Shown in pieces: positions 26,809 to 36,974 of a DNA stretch of 64,000 nt (positions are counted from its first letter, which is position 1; each line of letters opens with the position of its first letter). The translations under genes were made by a program, and so were the position numbers. Location: assembly GCF_028622115.1 (NCBI RefSeq), contig NZ_CP097263.1:7006001-7070000 (forward strand), read 5' to 3'. Source of the DNA: Kutzneria chonburiensis. Its GTDB lineage: Bacteria; Actinomycetota; Actinomycetes; Mycobacteriales; Pseudonocardiaceae. Below the pieces are notes generated by a model, which was given only the letters and a program-made list of their open reading frames with translations, had not been told where the DNA came from and made no database searches.

Positions 26809-27656
26809 CAGTGCCAACGACTTCGGGTCGCATCAGGCTTCTCCCGACAGCGGCGCTCATCCTGGGCGCGATCTACTGCATCGTGCCGACACTGTGGATC
26901 CTCATCGCGTCCACCAAGTCCAAGACGGACCTGTTCTCCACGGCCACGTACCTGCCGTCGTTCAGCGCCGGCATCTGGCACAACATCGTCGACCTGTCCA
27001 CGTACCAGAACGGCATCTTCTGGCACTGGATGCTCAACAGCTTCGGCTACGCGCTGATCGGCGGCGTCGCCGCGTCGCTGGTGTCGGCCGCCTGCGGCTA
27101 CGCCATCGCGCTGTACGAGTTCCGCGGCCGCAAGGTCGTGTTCAACGTGATCCTGGCCTGCGTGCTGCTGCCGCAGATCGTGCTGGCCATCCCGCAGTAC
27201 CTGCTGCTGTCCAACGTGGGCCTGACCGACAGCTATCTCGGCGTGCTGCTGCCGCAGCTGTTCAACCCGTACGGCATCTACCTGTGCCGGATCTACGCCG
27301 CGTCCTCGGTACCGCAGTCGCTGCTGGAGGCCGGCCGGATCGACGGGGCTTCGGAGTGGAAGCTGTTCCACTCGGTCGGCCTGCGGCTGATGGGGCCGGG
27401 GCTGATCACCGTGTTCCTGTTGCAGTTCATCGCCATCTGGAACAACTTCCTGCTGCCCTTCGTGATGGTGAACTCCGACGACAAGTTCCCGCTGACGGTC
27501 GGGCTGTACAGCCTGCTGCGGCATGGGGCGGCCGAGGCGTCGCTGTACTCGCTGGTGATCACCGGCACCTTGTTGTCGGTGCTGCCGGTGATCGCGCTGT
27601 TCCTTTCGTTGCAACGCTACTGGCGGCTGGATCTGGTGACCGGCGCGCTCAAGTAG
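26805..27656 (+). CDS. Sugar ABC transporter permease (MalG-like)
   Basis: The 283-aa product has six membrane helices, the EAA loop LLEAGRIDGASEWKLF near residue 180-195, and the MalG-type C-terminus ending shortly after the last helix. GTG 26805 overlaps the stop of the first permease (GTGA); a second GTG at 26811 is possible. This is the last transporter gene of the operon; the next gene starts 9 nt later but is unrelated in function. Confidence 0.94.
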   Translation: MTVPTTSGRIRLLPTAALILGAIYCIVPTLWILIASTKSKTDLFSTATYLPSFSAGIWHNIVDLSTYQNGIFWHWMLNSFGYALIGGVAASLVSAACGYAIALYEFRGRKVVFNVILACVLLPQIVLAIPQYLLLSNVGLTDSYLGVLLPQLFNPYGIYLCRIYAASSVPQSLLEAGRIDGASEWKLFHSVGLRLMGPGLITVFLLQFIAIWNNFLLPFVMVNSDDKFPLTVGLYSLLRHGAAEASLYSLVITGTLLSVLPVIALFLSLQRYWRLDLVTGALK

Positions 27657-27665
27657 GTTGGCCGG

Positions 27666-29390
27666 GTGGAGTTCGACGAGCACCTGGCCGGTCTGGGCGA
27701 GGCGGCGCTGGCCGCGCTGCTGCGGGCCCGGCCGGACGTGCTCGTCGAGCCGGTGCCGCGCGGCTTCGCCCAGCTGGCGCAGCGGCTGTCCAGCGCATCG
27801 TCGCTGGTCGCGGTCTTGCAGACGCTCAACCGGGACCAGTTGGTGGCCGGCGAGGCGATCACCGTGGGCCGGCAGCACCAGCTCGATCCGGCCCTGTTCC
27901 GCGCCGTCCTGCCGCAGCTGCGGGCGTTGGGCCTGGTCTGGGGCACCGACCTGCGGCTACCGAAGCTGCTGGCCCAGCACTGGTCGTCCGACAAGGGCCA
28001 CGGCACCGAGCTGACCGGGCCGCCGTTGTTGCCGCTGAGCAGCGCCGATGCCGCCGTGACGACCCGGGCCGGGCAGGCCGCCGCGGCCGCGGTGCTCGAC
28101 GGCGTCACATCGCTGCTGGACAAGGCAACCTCCCGGCCGATCACCGCGTTGCAGAAAGGTGGCATCGGGAGCAGGGAGCTGTCCCGGCTGGTCCGCGAGC
28201 TGGCGGCCGAGCCGGGATCGGTGGCGCTGTGGCTCGACATGGCCGGCGCGTCCGGCCTGCTGGGCACGGTCGACGCGGGCTTCGCGCCCACCACGGACTA
28301 CCCGCGGTGGCGGGACGGCGAGCCGGCCCAGCGGTGGGCGCAGCTCGCCATGGCCTGGTATTCGCGGCCCGAAGGCAGCCCGGTGCGGCGAGCCCTGCTG
28401 ACCGCCGCGGCCGGCGGCCTGTCCGTACGGGCCGTGGTTCGGGAAATCGACTGGTTCTGCCCCGATCAGACCTCGGACGACGTCACCGCGGCTTTGACGG
28501 AGGCGGAACTGCTCGGCGCCGTTGCCGCCGACAGCCTTACTGAGCTGGGCGAATACCTGATCGGTCGGCTTTCGGAAGTCGTGCTGCCGGCGCCGTCCGC
28601 GGGCGTGATCCTGCAATCCGATCTGACGGCGGTCGTGTCCGGAACCGTGCCGCCGGTGATCGCCGCGGCAGCTCTGCGTGAAGGCGGGGCGGTGTGGCGG
28701 TTCTCCGCCGCCAGCATCCGGTCCGCCCTGGACGCCGGCTGGTCGGCCGAGGACCTGTTGCGCGAGCTCGATCCCGTGCCGCAGCCGCTGGCGTACCTGA
28801 TCAACGACGTGGACCGCCGGCACGGCCACGTGCGGGTGCGGGAGGTCCGCTGTGTCGTGACGGCCGACGAGGCGACCGCCGCCGAGATCGCGCACCGGTT
28901 GCCCGGCTTCACGTTGCTGGCCCCGACCGTGCTGTCCAGTTCGGACAGTTCCATGAACGTGCTGGCACTGCTGCGAAAAGCCGGCTACGCACCGGTCGGC
29001 GAAAGCCCGGCCGGCGCGGTTGTGGTGGAGCACAAGGTCGAACACCGCGCCGTGCCGACGATGGCCGTCGCCGACACGCTGACGGCCGAGGAACTGGCCG
29101 CCCGGCTGATCGCCGAGCCGCAGGTGCCGATCGAGGGCGGTCCCACCTTCGACCGCCTCTCGGGGCAGAATCGAAGCTTGAGCCAGGTCGAGCTGGCGCT
29201 GCTGGCCGACGCGATCGACCGCGAGGGGGACGTGGTGATCGGATACCGGGACCGCACCGGCAACCGCACGGTACGCCGCATTCGTCCGGAACAGCTGCTG
29301 GGCGGCTGGCTGGACTCCTGGTGCTACCTGCGCGAGGAAGAGCGGGAGTTCGCCGTGGCCAACATCGAGTCCGTCGAGGCCGCCAGGTGA
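27666..29390 (+). CDS. Helicase-associated (XPB/Ssl2-like C-terminal) protein
   Basis: The 574-aa protein lacks Walker motifs. Its C-terminal ~230 residues (ILQSDLTAVVSGTVPP near 320 and EVRCVVTADEATAAEI near 395) resemble the helicase-associated domain that actinobacteria encode beside the XPB helicase; I recall Rv0862c as a longer relative. The N-terminal part is helical with winged-helix character. Function is unsettled; a role in nucleic-acid transactions is inferred. GTG 27666 lies 9 nt after the permease stop and has no strong ribosome site. The stop overlaps the next start (GTGA). Confidence 0.75.
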   Translation: MEFDEHLAGLGEAALAALLRARPDVLVEPVPRGFAQLAQRLSSASSLVAVLQTLNRDQLVAGEAITVGRQHQLDPALFRAVLPQLRALGLVWGTDLRLPKLLAQHWSSDKGHGTELTGPPLLPLSSADAAVTTRAGQAAAAAVLDGVTSLLDKATSRPITALQKGGIGSRELSRLVRELAAEPGSVALWLDMAGASGLLGTVDAGFAPTTDYPRWRDGEPAQRWAQLAMAWYSRPEGSPVRRALLTAAAGGLSVRAVVREIDWFCPDQTSDDVTAALTEAELLGAVAADSLTELGEYLIGRLSEVVLPAPSAGVILQSDLTAVVSGTVPPVIAAAALREGGAVWRFSAASIRSALDAGWSAEDLLRELDPVPQPLAYLINDVDRRHGHVRVREVRCVVTADEATAAEIAHRLPGFTLLAPTVLSSSDSSMNVLALLRKAGYAPVGESPAGAVVVEHKVEHRAVPTMAVADTLTAEELAARLIAEPQVPIEGGPTFDRLSGQNRSLSQVELALLADAIDREGDVVIGYRDRTGNRTVRRIRPEQLLGGWLDSWCYLREEEREFAVANIESVEAAR

Positions 29391-30313
29391 ACCGGGGCCG
29401 ACAAGCGGCGCTGATCGCCTGCGCCGTGGCGCTGGGCTGCGTCGCTGTGCTGGCCGTCACCCGCCTCTTCGGCTTCGACGACGGCACCTACCTGGCCGTG
29501 CCCATCGCGCTGCTGCCGTACGTGGGCCTGCTCACGGCCGCGCTGCTGGTGACGCTGCTCGCACTGCGCGGCCGGTGGCTGACCGTGGCCGCGGCGGCGC
29601 TGCTCGTGGTGCAGATCGCCTGGTTCGTGCCCCGATTCGTGCGCGACCACCAGACCGTGCCGGACGGCGCCCCACACCTGCGGATCGGCACCGTCAACAC
29701 CCATCGCGGCGGGGTCGAGCCGCTGGCCCTGGTGTCGCTGGCCCACGACCAGAACCTGGACGTGCTGGTCACCGAGGAGCTCGACGCGCCGGCGATCAAG
29801 GGCCTCGACGACGCGGGGCTGGCCAAGCTCTTTCCGTACCGGGAGCTGCACCCGGAGAACGACACCTCGATCTTCTCGCGGCTGCCGATCGTGCGCGGCG
29901 GGCCGACCACCCTGGCCACCACCTGGCCCCAGACCCAGGTCACCGTGCGCGTGTTAGGCCGTGACATCCCGATAACCGGCGTGCACACGTACTATCCTGT
30001 CGGAGGCCCGGGGCTCTGGGCCCAGGACATGTCGGCGCTGCGGGCCGTGGCCGGCCGGGACGCGATCGTGCTCGGCGACTTCAACGCCACCGTCGATCAC
30101 TCGCCGCTGCGCTCCCTGCTGGCGGCCGGGCTGGTCGACACGCACGCCGAGCTGGGCCGAGGCTGGGCGCCGACCTGGCCGGCGGCATTCCCGCTGGTCC
30201 AGATCGACCACGTGCTGCACGGTCCCGGCTGGGCCGCGGTGTCCGCGAGCGAACACCTGCTGCCGGGCACGGATCACCGGGCGGTGGTGGCCGAACTGGC
30301 GCTGCTGGGCTGA
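29387..30313 (+). CDS. Membrane-anchored endonuclease/exonuclease/phosphatase-family protein
   Basis: The 308-aa product has three membrane helices (about residues 8-26, 34-58 and 64-82) and then an EEP domain, with motifs IGTVNTHRGG, VTEELDAP, VLGDFNAT (metal/catalytic Asp-Asn) and a C-terminal DHVLHG plus GTDHRAVVAEL (catalytic His). It should act outside the membrane on a phosphodiester, either nucleic acid or lipid head group; sequence alone does not tell which. GTG 29387 overlaps the previous stop (GTGA). Confidence 0.88.
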   Translation: MNRGRQAALIACAVALGCVAVLAVTRLFGFDDGTYLAVPIALLPYVGLLTAALLVTLLALRGRWLTVAAAALLVVQIAWFVPRFVRDHQTVPDGAPHLRIGTVNTHRGGVEPLALVSLAHDQNLDVLVTEELDAPAIKGLDDAGLAKLFPYRELHPENDTSIFSRLPIVRGGPTTLATTWPQTQVTVRVLGRDIPITGVHTYYPVGGPGLWAQDMSALRAVAGRDAIVLGDFNATVDHSPLRSLLAAGLVDTHAELGRGWAPTWPAAFPLVQIDHVLHGPGWAAVSASEHLLPGTDHRAVVAELALLG

Positions 30314-30385
30314 ACTGTCGGGGCCGGGGACTACCCTCGGCGTTGTTTGGGCATCGGGCTAGAGACGATCTGGGAGAAAGACCCT

Positions 30386-32437
30386 GTGACCGCTGAGACT
30401 CTTTACGGGGCCGACGACCTGACGCACCTGGAGGGTCTTGAGGCGGTCCGCAAGCGGCCCGGCATGTACATCGGGTCCACCGACAGCCGGGGCATCAACC
30501 ACCTGTTCACCGAGGTGGTCGACAACTCGACCGACGAGGGCATCGCCGGTTTCGCCAGCCGCGTCGTGGTCACCCTGCACGCCGACGGCAGCGTCCAGGT
30601 CGACGACAACGGCCGCGGCATCCCGACCGGGGTGCACGCCAAGTCCGGCCTGTCCGGCGTCGAGCTGGTGCTGACCCGGCTGCACGCCGGCGGCAAGTTC
30701 GGCGGCTCCGGCTACAAGACCTCGGGTGGTCTGCACGGCGTCGGCGCGTCCGCGGTCAACGCCCTGTCGCACCGGTTCGACGTCGTGGTCAAGCAGCTCG
30801 GCAAGGTGCACCAGATGTCGTTCGCGCACGGTGTGCCGGGCGTGTTCGACGCACCGGGGCCGAAGGCCAAGTTCACCCAGCAGTCCGGCCTCCAGGTCAC
30901 CGGCAAGATGAAGCGCGGCGAGTCCAGCGGCACGTCCATCCGGTACTGGTACGACGCGCGCTACTTCGAGAACAACGCCGCGCTCGACCGCGAGGCCGTG
31001 AAGGCCAAGCTGCGCAACACCGCCTTCCTGGTGCCCGGCGTGACGTACGTGCTGCGCGACGCCACCGAGGGCTCGATCACCGAGGAGTCCTTCCACTACC
31101 CCAACGGGCTGTCGGACATGGTGGACTTCCTGGCCCCGTCCGGCGAGAAGCCGGTGTCCGGCACGCTGTTGGTCAACGGCGAGGGCACCTACTTCGAGAA
31201 CGCCGCCGACGAGAACGGCGTGATGCGGTCCAAAGTGGAGCGTCGCGCCGAGGTCGAGGTGGCGCTGCGCTGGGGCACCGGCTACGAGCGCACCGTGGAG
31301 TGCTTCACCAACACCATCCGCAACATGCACGGCGGCACCCACCGCCGCGGCTTCGACCGCGCCGTGACCAAGGCCGTGCAGGACGCCATCTCCAAGACCC
31401 GCGGGCTGCTCAAGCCCAAGGAGGACATGCCGACGCTGGAGGACGTGCTCGAGGGCATGACCGCCGTCATCCACGTGCGCATCCCCGAGCCGCAGTTCAC
31501 CTCGCAGACCAAGGACGAGCTGTCCACCGCCGGCATCACCAAGGTGATCCAGGGCGTTGTCGAGCGGCACGTCAAGGCGTGGAGCGAGGACAAGCGGACC
31601 AAGACCGAGGCCAAGACCGTGCTGCAGAAGGTGGTCGACGCCGCGCGCGTGCGGCTGACCCAGAAGCAGCAGAAGGACGCCGCCCGGCGCAAGACCGCGT
31701 TGGAAGGCGCGGCCATGCCGCCCAAGCTGGTCGACTGCCGTACCACCGGCGTCGCCCGCAGCGAGCTGTTCCTCGTGGAGGGCGACAGCGCCCTCGGTTC
31801 GGCCCGGATGGCCCGGGTGTCGGAGTACCAGGCGCTGCTGCCGTTGCGGGGCAAGATCCTCAACGTGCAGAAGGCCAACCTGGCCGACACCCTGCGCAAC
31901 GCCGAGATCGCCTCCATCGTGCAGGTGCTCGGGGCCGGCACCGGCCGTACCTTCGACCTGTCGGCGATGCGCTACGGCCGGGTGATCCTGATGGCCGACG
32001 CCGATGTCGACGGCTCGCACATCCGGACCCTGCTGATCACCTTGTTCGCCAAGTACATGCGGCCGGTGATCGAGGACGGCCGGCTGTACGCCGCCATGCC
32101 GCCGCTGCACAAGCTGACCACCAAGGGGCGCAACAGCGAGACCGTCTTCACCTTCACCCAGCGGGAGATGGAGAGCAAGCTGGCCGAGCTGGAGAAGGCC
32201 GGCAAGCAGGTCGTCACGCCGGTGCCCCGGTTCAAGGGCCTTGGCGAGATGGACGCCGACGAGCTGTGGCACACCACCATGAACCCGGCCACCCGCTCGG
32301 TGCGCCGGATCACGCTCACCGACGCCGAGGCCGCCGAGCAGACGCTTGAGCTGCTGATGGGCGAGAAGGTCGAGCCCCGCCGCAACTGGCTGGTCGACTC
32401 GGCCGCCCGCGTCGACCAGTCCGCGATCGACATCTGA
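30386..32437 (+). CDS. parE: Type IIA DNA topoisomerase subunit B (ParE/GyrB-like)
   Basis: The 683-aa ATPase subunit has the GHKL motifs EVVDNSTDEG (catalytic Glu43), DDNGRGIP and GGLHGVGASAVNALS, and the TOPRIM motifs LVEGDSALG and DADVDGSHIRTLL. With the adjacent ParC it makes a second topoisomerase II, as known in Streptomyces and relatives, where it is distinct from gyrAB near oriC and is involved in decatenation. GTG 30386 has GGGAGAAAG 8 nt upstream; in-frame starts further up lack one. Forms a pair with parC, 36 nt downstream. Confidence 0.93.
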   Translation: MTAETLYGADDLTHLEGLEAVRKRPGMYIGSTDSRGINHLFTEVVDNSTDEGIAGFASRVVVTLHADGSVQVDDNGRGIPTGVHAKSGLSGVELVLTRLHAGGKFGGSGYKTSGGLHGVGASAVNALSHRFDVVVKQLGKVHQMSFAHGVPGVFDAPGPKAKFTQQSGLQVTGKMKRGESSGTSIRYWYDARYFENNAALDREAVKAKLRNTAFLVPGVTYVLRDATEGSITEESFHYPNGLSDMVDFLAPSGEKPVSGTLLVNGEGTYFENAADENGVMRSKVERRAEVEVALRWGTGYERTVECFTNTIRNMHGGTHRRGFDRAVTKAVQDAISKTRGLLKPKEDMPTLEDVLEGMTAVIHVRIPEPQFTSQTKDELSTAGITKVIQGVVERHVKAWSEDKRTKTEAKTVLQKVVDAARVRLTQKQQKDAARRKTALEGAAMPPKLVDCRTTGVARSELFLVEGDSALGSARMARVSEYQALLPLRGKILNVQKANLADTLRNAEIASIVQVLGAGTGRTFDLSAMRYGRVILMADADVDGSHIRTLLITLFAKYMRPVIEDGRLYAAMPPLHKLTTKGRNSETVFTFTQREMESKLAELEKAGKQVVTPVPRFKGLGEMDADELWHTTMNPATRSVRRITLTDAEAAEQTLELLMGEKVEPRRNWLVDSAARVDQSAIDI

Positions 32438-32473
32438 CCGGTCCGCTTCCCGGAGTAGGAGAACAGGCAAGAC

Positions 32474-34957
32474 ATGGCACGCCGCAGCAAGGGCTCCGTG
32501 ACCAAGGTGGACCCGTCGGCCTTCGACCGCGCCGGCGCCACCGTGCTGGACACCCCGGTCACCAACGAGATCGAGGACTCCTACCTGGAGTACGCCTACT
32601 CGGTCATCCACTCCCGCGCTCTCCCCGACGCGCGCGACGGCCTCAAGCCGGTCCACCGCCGCATCCTGTATTCGATGCACGAGCAGGGATATCGGCCCAC
32701 GCACGCCTACGTGAAGTCCTCACGTGTCGTCGGCGACTGCATGGGCAAGTACCACCCGCACGGCGACCTGGCCATCTACGACGCCATGGTCCGTATGGCA
32801 CAAGACTTCTCGCTGAACGCGCCGCTGGTCGACGGGCATGGCAACTTTGGTAGCCCGGACGATGGACCGGCCGCGTCGAGGTACACCGAAGCGCGGATGT
32901 CCAACGAGGCCATGCTGCTGGTCGGCGAGCTGGGTGAGGAGACGGTCGACTTCCGGCCGAACTACGACGGCTCGCTGGAGGAGCCGTCGGTGCTGCCGGC
33001 GGCGTTCCCCAACCTGCTGGTCAACGGCACGTCCGGGATCGCGGTCGGCATGGCCACCAACATGATCCCGCACAACCTTGGCGAGGTCGTGGCGGCGGCG
33101 CGGTGGCTGATCAACCACCCGGACGCGTCGCTGGACAAGCTGATGGAGTTCGTGCCGGGGCCGGACCTGCCGACCGGCGGCATGCTGCTGGGCCTTGACG
33201 AGGTACGCAAGGCCTACGAGACCGGCCGCGGCGTGGTCCGGATGCGGGCGCGGGCCGAGACCGGGCCGCTGGAGGGTTCGCGCGGCCGGCAGGCCATCAC
33301 GGTGACCGAACTGCCGTACGGCGTCGGCCCGGAGAAGATCATCGAGAAGATCACCGACGAGGTGACGAAGTCCAAGCGCCTCACCGGGATCGCCGACGTC
33401 AAGGACCTGACCGACCGGGAGAACGGCACCCGGCTGGTGATCGAGTGCAAGGTCGGCGTCAACCCGCAGGCACTGCTGGCCGACCTGTACCGGTTGACGC
33501 CGCTGGAGCAGTCCTTCGGCATCAACAACCTGGTGCTGGTGGACGGCCAGCCCCAGACGCTGGGCCTCAAGGCGCTGCTGGAGGTCTTCCTCAAGCACCG
33601 CTACGAGGTCGTCACCCGGCGCACCCGCTACCGCAAGCGCAAGCGCGAGGAGCGGCTGCACCTGGTCGAAGGTCTGCTGAAGGCGTTGCTGGACATCGAC
33701 AAGGTGATCCGGCTGATCCGCAACAGCGACAACGCGCAGGCCGCCCGCGACGGGCTGATGAAGCAGTTCAAGCTGTCCGAGATCCAGGCGTCGTACATCC
33801 TGGACACGCCGCTGCGCCGGCTGACCAAGTACGACAAGATCGAGCTGGAGTCGGAGCAGGAGAAGCTGACCGGCGAGATCGCCGAGCTGGCCAAGATCCT
33901 GGACGACCCGGCGGTGCTGCGCAAGGTCGTGTCGACCGAGCTGGCCAAGGTGACCAAGGACCTGACCTGGGAGCGACGGACCGCGCTGATCGACGGTGAC
34001 CTCAAGGAGGTGCTGGCGGCGTCCAAGCCGGCCGGGCCGCTGGAGGTCGCCGACGACCCGTGCCAGGTTCTGTTGTCCGCCACCGGTTTGGTCGCGCGCA
34101 CCGCGGCCGAGTCGGAGGAGGCGTCCGAGGCCCGTCGCCGCAACGGCCGGGCCCGCAACGACGCCGTCGCCGCGGTCGTGCACACCACCGCCCGTGGGCA
34201 GATCCTCGTGGTCACCAGCAAGGGCCGGGCGTTCAAGACCGATGTGCTGCCGCTGCCGGTGTTGCCCGAGCAGGTCGGCACCGTGTCGTTGAGCGGCGGC
34301 ATGGCCGCCAGTGAGCTCGTGCCGTTGGACAAGGGCGAGCGGGTCGTCACCATCGCGCCGATGACCGACACCACTTCGCCCGGCTTGGCCGTCGGCACCC
34401 GTCAGGGCGTGGTCAAGGTCTGCTCGCCGGAGTGGCCCGTGCGGTCGGACGAGTTCGAGGTGATCACCCTCAAGGACGGCGACGAGATCGTCGGCGCCAC
34501 GTGGCTCACCGACGGCAGCGAGACTCTGGTCTTCGTGTCGTCCGATTCTTCCTTGCTGCGCTACGAGGCCGGTCTCGTTCGGCCCCAGGGCCTCAAGGGC
34601 GGCGGCATGGCCGGCATCAAGCTCGCCGGCGACGCGCACACCGTGTTCTTCGCCGCCGTCCGCACCGACGATGACGAGCACGGCGAGCCCATGGTCGTCA
34701 CCGCCACCGGCAACACCGTCAAGGTCACCCCGTTCGCCGAGTACCCCGCCAAGGGCCGCGCCACCGGCGGCGTGCGCACCCACCGTTTCCTCAAGGGCGA
34801 GCACGCTTTGCGCCTGGCCTGGATCGGCTCCCGCCCGGCCGGTTCCACCGACACCGGTTCGTCGGTGGAGCTCCCCGAGGTCGACACCCGTCGCGACGGC
34901 TCCGGCCACCCGCACCCCGGTCCGGACGTCGTCGGACACCTGGTCGAACGAGGCTGA
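32474..34957 (+). CDS. parC: Type IIA DNA topoisomerase subunit A (ParC/GyrA-like)
   Basis: The 827-aa breakage-reunion subunit has the catalytic Tyr137 in [10 protein letters not shown] and the winged helix with [13 protein letters not shown] gyrase QRRGGKG box is absent from the C-terminal pinwheel, which supports a ParC rather than a gyrase role. The residue matching E. coli GyrA Ser83 is Leu99, while the Asp87 position is retained (see findings). ATG 32474 follows GGAG-rich sequence. A strong hairpin terminates the unit 9 nt after the stop. Confidence 0.94.
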   Translation: MARRSKGSVTKVDPSAFDRAGATVLDTPVTNEIEDSYLEYAYSVIHSRALPDARDGLKPVHRRILYSMHEQGYRPTHAYVKSSRVVGDCMGKYHPHGDLAIYDAMVRMAQDFSLNAPLVDGHGNFGSPDDGPAASRYTEARMSNEAMLLVGELGEETVDFRPNYDGSLEEPSVLPAAFPNLLVNGTSGIAVGMATNMIPHNLGEVVAAARWLINHPDASLDKLMEFVPGPDLPTGGMLLGLDEVRKAYETGRGVVRMRARAETGPLEGSRGRQAITVTELPYGVGPEKIIEKITDEVTKSKRLTGIADVKDLTDRENGTRLVIECKVGVNPQALLADLYRLTPLEQSFGINNLVLVDGQPQTLGLKALLEVFLKHRYEVVTRRTRYRKRKREERLHLVEGLLKALLDIDKVIRLIRNSDNAQAARDGLMKQFKLSEIQASYILDTPLRRLTKYDKIELESEQEKLTGEIAELAKILDDPAVLRKVVSTELAKVTKDLTWERRTALIDGDLKEVLAASKPAGPLEVADDPCQVLLSATGLVARTAAESEEASEARRRNGRARNDAVAAVVHTTARGQILVVTSKGRAFKTDVLPLPVLPEQVGTVSLSGGMAASELVPLDKGERVVTIAPMTDTTSPGLAVGTRQGVVKVCSPEWPVRSDEFEVITLKDGDEIVGATWLTDGSETLVFVSSDSSLLRYEAGLVRPQGLKGGGMAGIKLAGDAHTVFFAAVRTDDDEHGEPMVVTATGNTVKVTPFAEYPAKGRATGGVRTHRFLKGEHALRLAWIGSRPAGSTDTGSSVELPEVDTRRDGSGHPHPGPDVVGHLVERG

Positions 34958-34965
34958 GGTTTGAA

Positions 34966-34996
34966 GGGGCGCGCCGGTTTTCGACCGGCGCGCCCC
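34966..34996. terminator. Hairpin terminator between parC and the monooxygenase gene
   Basis: A perfect 12-bp GC-only stem (GGGGCGCGCCGG with its complement) closes a 7-nt TTTTCGA loop. It lies between two convergent stops and can serve both strands. No T tract follows. Confidence 0.85.
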
Positions 34997-35002
34997 GCCG
35001 GC

Positions 35003-36187
35003 TCAGCCGGTTACTTTGGCGTCCCAATCGATGCGGTAGCGGTGCAGCCAGCCGAACATCTTCTCCGGCTTCAGGAACAGCTTCATCGCGATCGGCGCTA
35101 TCAGTCCCATCAGCGCCTTGGCGGCGCGGCCGTTCACCTTGTCCTGGTTGACCTTTTCGCCGTACGCGGCAACCTTCTCCACGCGCGGCCGGCGCAGCTT
35201 CTCGTATGTCTCAAACGCTTGCGGCACCGGCAGATCACGGAGGCACCGCGCCAACTCGACCGCGCTCTCGATGGCCATCGACGCGCCCTGGCCGGTGCTG
35301 TTGGACGGCACGTGCGCGGCGTCGCCGACCAGCACGATGCGATTCGTGTGCCAGATCGGGGCGCTGGGCATGATGTGCATGCTGCCCAACACGACCATGC
35401 TGTCGGTGGTGGCTCGGCCCAGAATCTCCCGCGCCGGATAGTCGTCGCCGTAGAGCTCACGCATGCGGCGCAACCATTCCGCCGCGCCGATGCCCCGCGC
35501 TTCCTCTCCGGTGATCGGCTCGGCGCTGGGCACGTTGGTGAACCAGCCGGTGTCACCGTCCTCGGTCAGCGCGTAGCCGAGGAATCCTCGCTTGCCTTGA
35601 GCGAAGTAGAACTCGTCCTCAGCCAGGCCGAAATCGTTGCCCGGAACGGAACCGCCGAAGCCCAGCAGGCCGGTGTAGCGCGGGCCCGGGGCGTCCGGGT
35701 CGATCAACGTGCGCACCGTGGAGTGCACGCCGTCCGCACCGAGCAGGATGTCACCGTCGGCGGTACTGCCGTCGGAAAAGCGTGCGGTGACACCATTCTC
35801 GGTCTCGGTGACGTCGACCAGCCGCTTGCCGTGGTGGAGCTTGATGCCGGCCTCGGCCGCGCGTTCGGCCAGCAGCCGGTACAGCTCCGGCCGCAGCACT
35901 GTCTGGCTCGGATTGGCCGGGTCCAGCTCGTCGAACGCCCCGAACCGCTTGCCACGGCCGTCGGTCATCACCATGCGGCGGTTGGGCCGGCCGATCGTGC
36001 GGACGGCATCGGCCGCGCTGACGATGCCCAGCGCGTTGATCCCGTTCGGCGCGATCATGAGCCAGCCGCCGACGCCATCCGCCGCCTGCTCGTACGCCTC
36101 GAAGATCTCGGCGTCGATGCCGGCCCTGTGCAGTGCGAGCGCGGCCACCGGTCCGGTGATGCCGCCCCCGATGATCAGTGCTTTCAT
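35003..36187 (-). CDS. FAD-dependent aromatic-ring monooxygenase
   Basis: The 394-aa flavoprotein shows the three class-A hydroxylase motifs: GGGITGPVAALAL (FAD ADP moiety, residues 7-19), GADGVHSTVR (DG motif, near 153) and LVGDAAHVPSNSTGQGAS (GD motif, near 285). The substrate is unknown; relatives include drug-modifying TetX-like enzymes. ATG 36187 has GGGGGAG 4 nt upstream and overlaps the padR stop (ATGA). Co-expression with a PadR repressor suggests induction by an aromatic or antibiotic compound (inference). Confidence 0.9.
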   Translation of the reverse strand: MKALIIGGGITGPVAALALHRAGIDAEIFEAYEQAADGVGGWLMIAPNGINALGIVSAADAVRTIGRPNRRMVMTDGRGKRFGAFDELDPANPSQTVLRPELYRLLAERAAEAGIKLHHGKRLVDVTETENGVTARFSDGSTADGDILLGADGVHSTVRTLIDPDAPGPRYTGLLGFGGSVPGNDFGLAEDEFYFAQGKRGFLGYALTEDGDTGWFTNVPSAEPITGEEARGIGAAEWLRRMRELYGDDYPAREILGRATTDSMVVLGSMHIMPSAPIWHTNRIVLVGDAAHVPSNSTGQGASMAIESAVELARCLRDLPVPQAFETYEKLRRPRVEKVAAYGEKVNQDKVNGRAAKALMGLIAPIAMKLFLKPEKMFGWLHRYRIDWDAKVTG

Positions 36188-36777
36188 GTTCTCCCCCTGA
36201 AGAATTCGTGCCACATCCGTTGGTAGTCGGGTCCCCCGACCCGTTCGGCCAGGCGTGCGACGTAGTCACGCTCCGCCTCACGCATGGCCAGTCGGTATTC
36301 CTCCTCGATCAGGAACCACCAGTCCAGGCCCTGCTCCGTGCACTGCCGGATGCCGTTGCCGGTCTCCTCGACCTCCGCGGTCAGCGCCGCCAGCCGTTGA
36401 CCCAGTAGCTGGACCGTCTCCTCCGGCGGCAGCACGGTCAGCAGCGACAGCGCCACCCCGAAGCTCGGGTACTCGTGCACCGGTGTCGCCACCAGCTCGC
36501 GCATCCAGTCGTACAGCTCGGTCCGCCCGGCGTCGGTGATCGCGTAGATCGTGCGCTCGGGGCGCTGGGTGTCGCGGACCGTCTCGTGCTCGGCGATGAA
36601 ACCCGCCTTGGTCAGCTGCTCGACGACCATGTAGAGCGAGCCGCGGTTGTACTTGATGTCCCGGTCCTTGCCCTGTTCCTTGAGCTGACGCCCCATCTCG
36701 TACGGGTGCATCGGCTGCGCGAACAGCTCCGCCAGCACAGCCAGCGCCAGCGGATTGGACACCTTGCGTCGTTTCAC
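36184..36777 (-). CDS. PadR-family transcriptional regulator
   Basis: The 197-aa protein has the PadR winged helix (residues 8-85; ALAVLAELFAQPMHPYEMG and NRGSLYMVVEQLTKAGFI) and the C-terminal dimerisation coil of the Vir_act_alpha_C type (100-190). PadR proteins repress detoxification or efflux genes and release on aromatic ligands. GTG 36777 has GGAGAG 4 nt upstream. The promoter lies immediately before it, and the gene probably autoregulates with the monooxygenase. Confidence 0.92.
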   Translation of the reverse strand: MKRRKVSNPLALAVLAELFAQPMHPYEMGRQLKEQGKDRDIKYNRGSLYMVVEQLTKAGFIAEHETVRDTQRPERTIYAITDAGRTELYDWMRELVATPVHEYPSFGVALSLLTVLPPEETVQLLGQRLAALTAEVEETGNGIRQCTEQGLDWWFLIEEEYRLAMREAERDYVARLAERVGGPDYQRMWHEFFRGRT

Positions 36778-36801
36778 CGTCTCTCCAATTGGTCAGGATC
36801 A

Positions 36802-36830
36802 ACTATCCATGTCTGACTAGCCAGTGTCAA
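36802..36830 (-). promoter_or_regulatory. Promoter of padR-monooxygenase
   Basis: On the minus strand TTGACA (36830-36825) and GATAGT (36807-36802) are 17 nt apart, followed by a ~25-nt leader to the GTG at 36777. The rest of the gap up to the lysA start at 36975 shows no clear signal except GGAGG before lysA. Confidence 0.65.
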
Positions 36831-36974
36831 CCATGTGGCCGGGGCCACCCGGCCGTCACCATCGCGACAACGTGCTCCCCGCCGGCGTCATGACCGCGTA
36901 CACAACCCCTCCCCACCTGCGCTTTCCGGAGTCTTCTTGGCATCGAAGGACCGATACCGACACCGGAGGACACG

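Noticed and set aside
30359-32704. Long antisense frame of ~781 codons across parE/parC
   Set aside because: A composition artefact of high GC; it has no motifs, and both topoisomerase genes on the other strand are complete.
30386-34957. Chromosomal gyrBA locus near oriC
   Set aside because: No dnaA, dnaN or recF nearby, and the A subunit lacks a gyrase box; ParE/ParC-type fits better.
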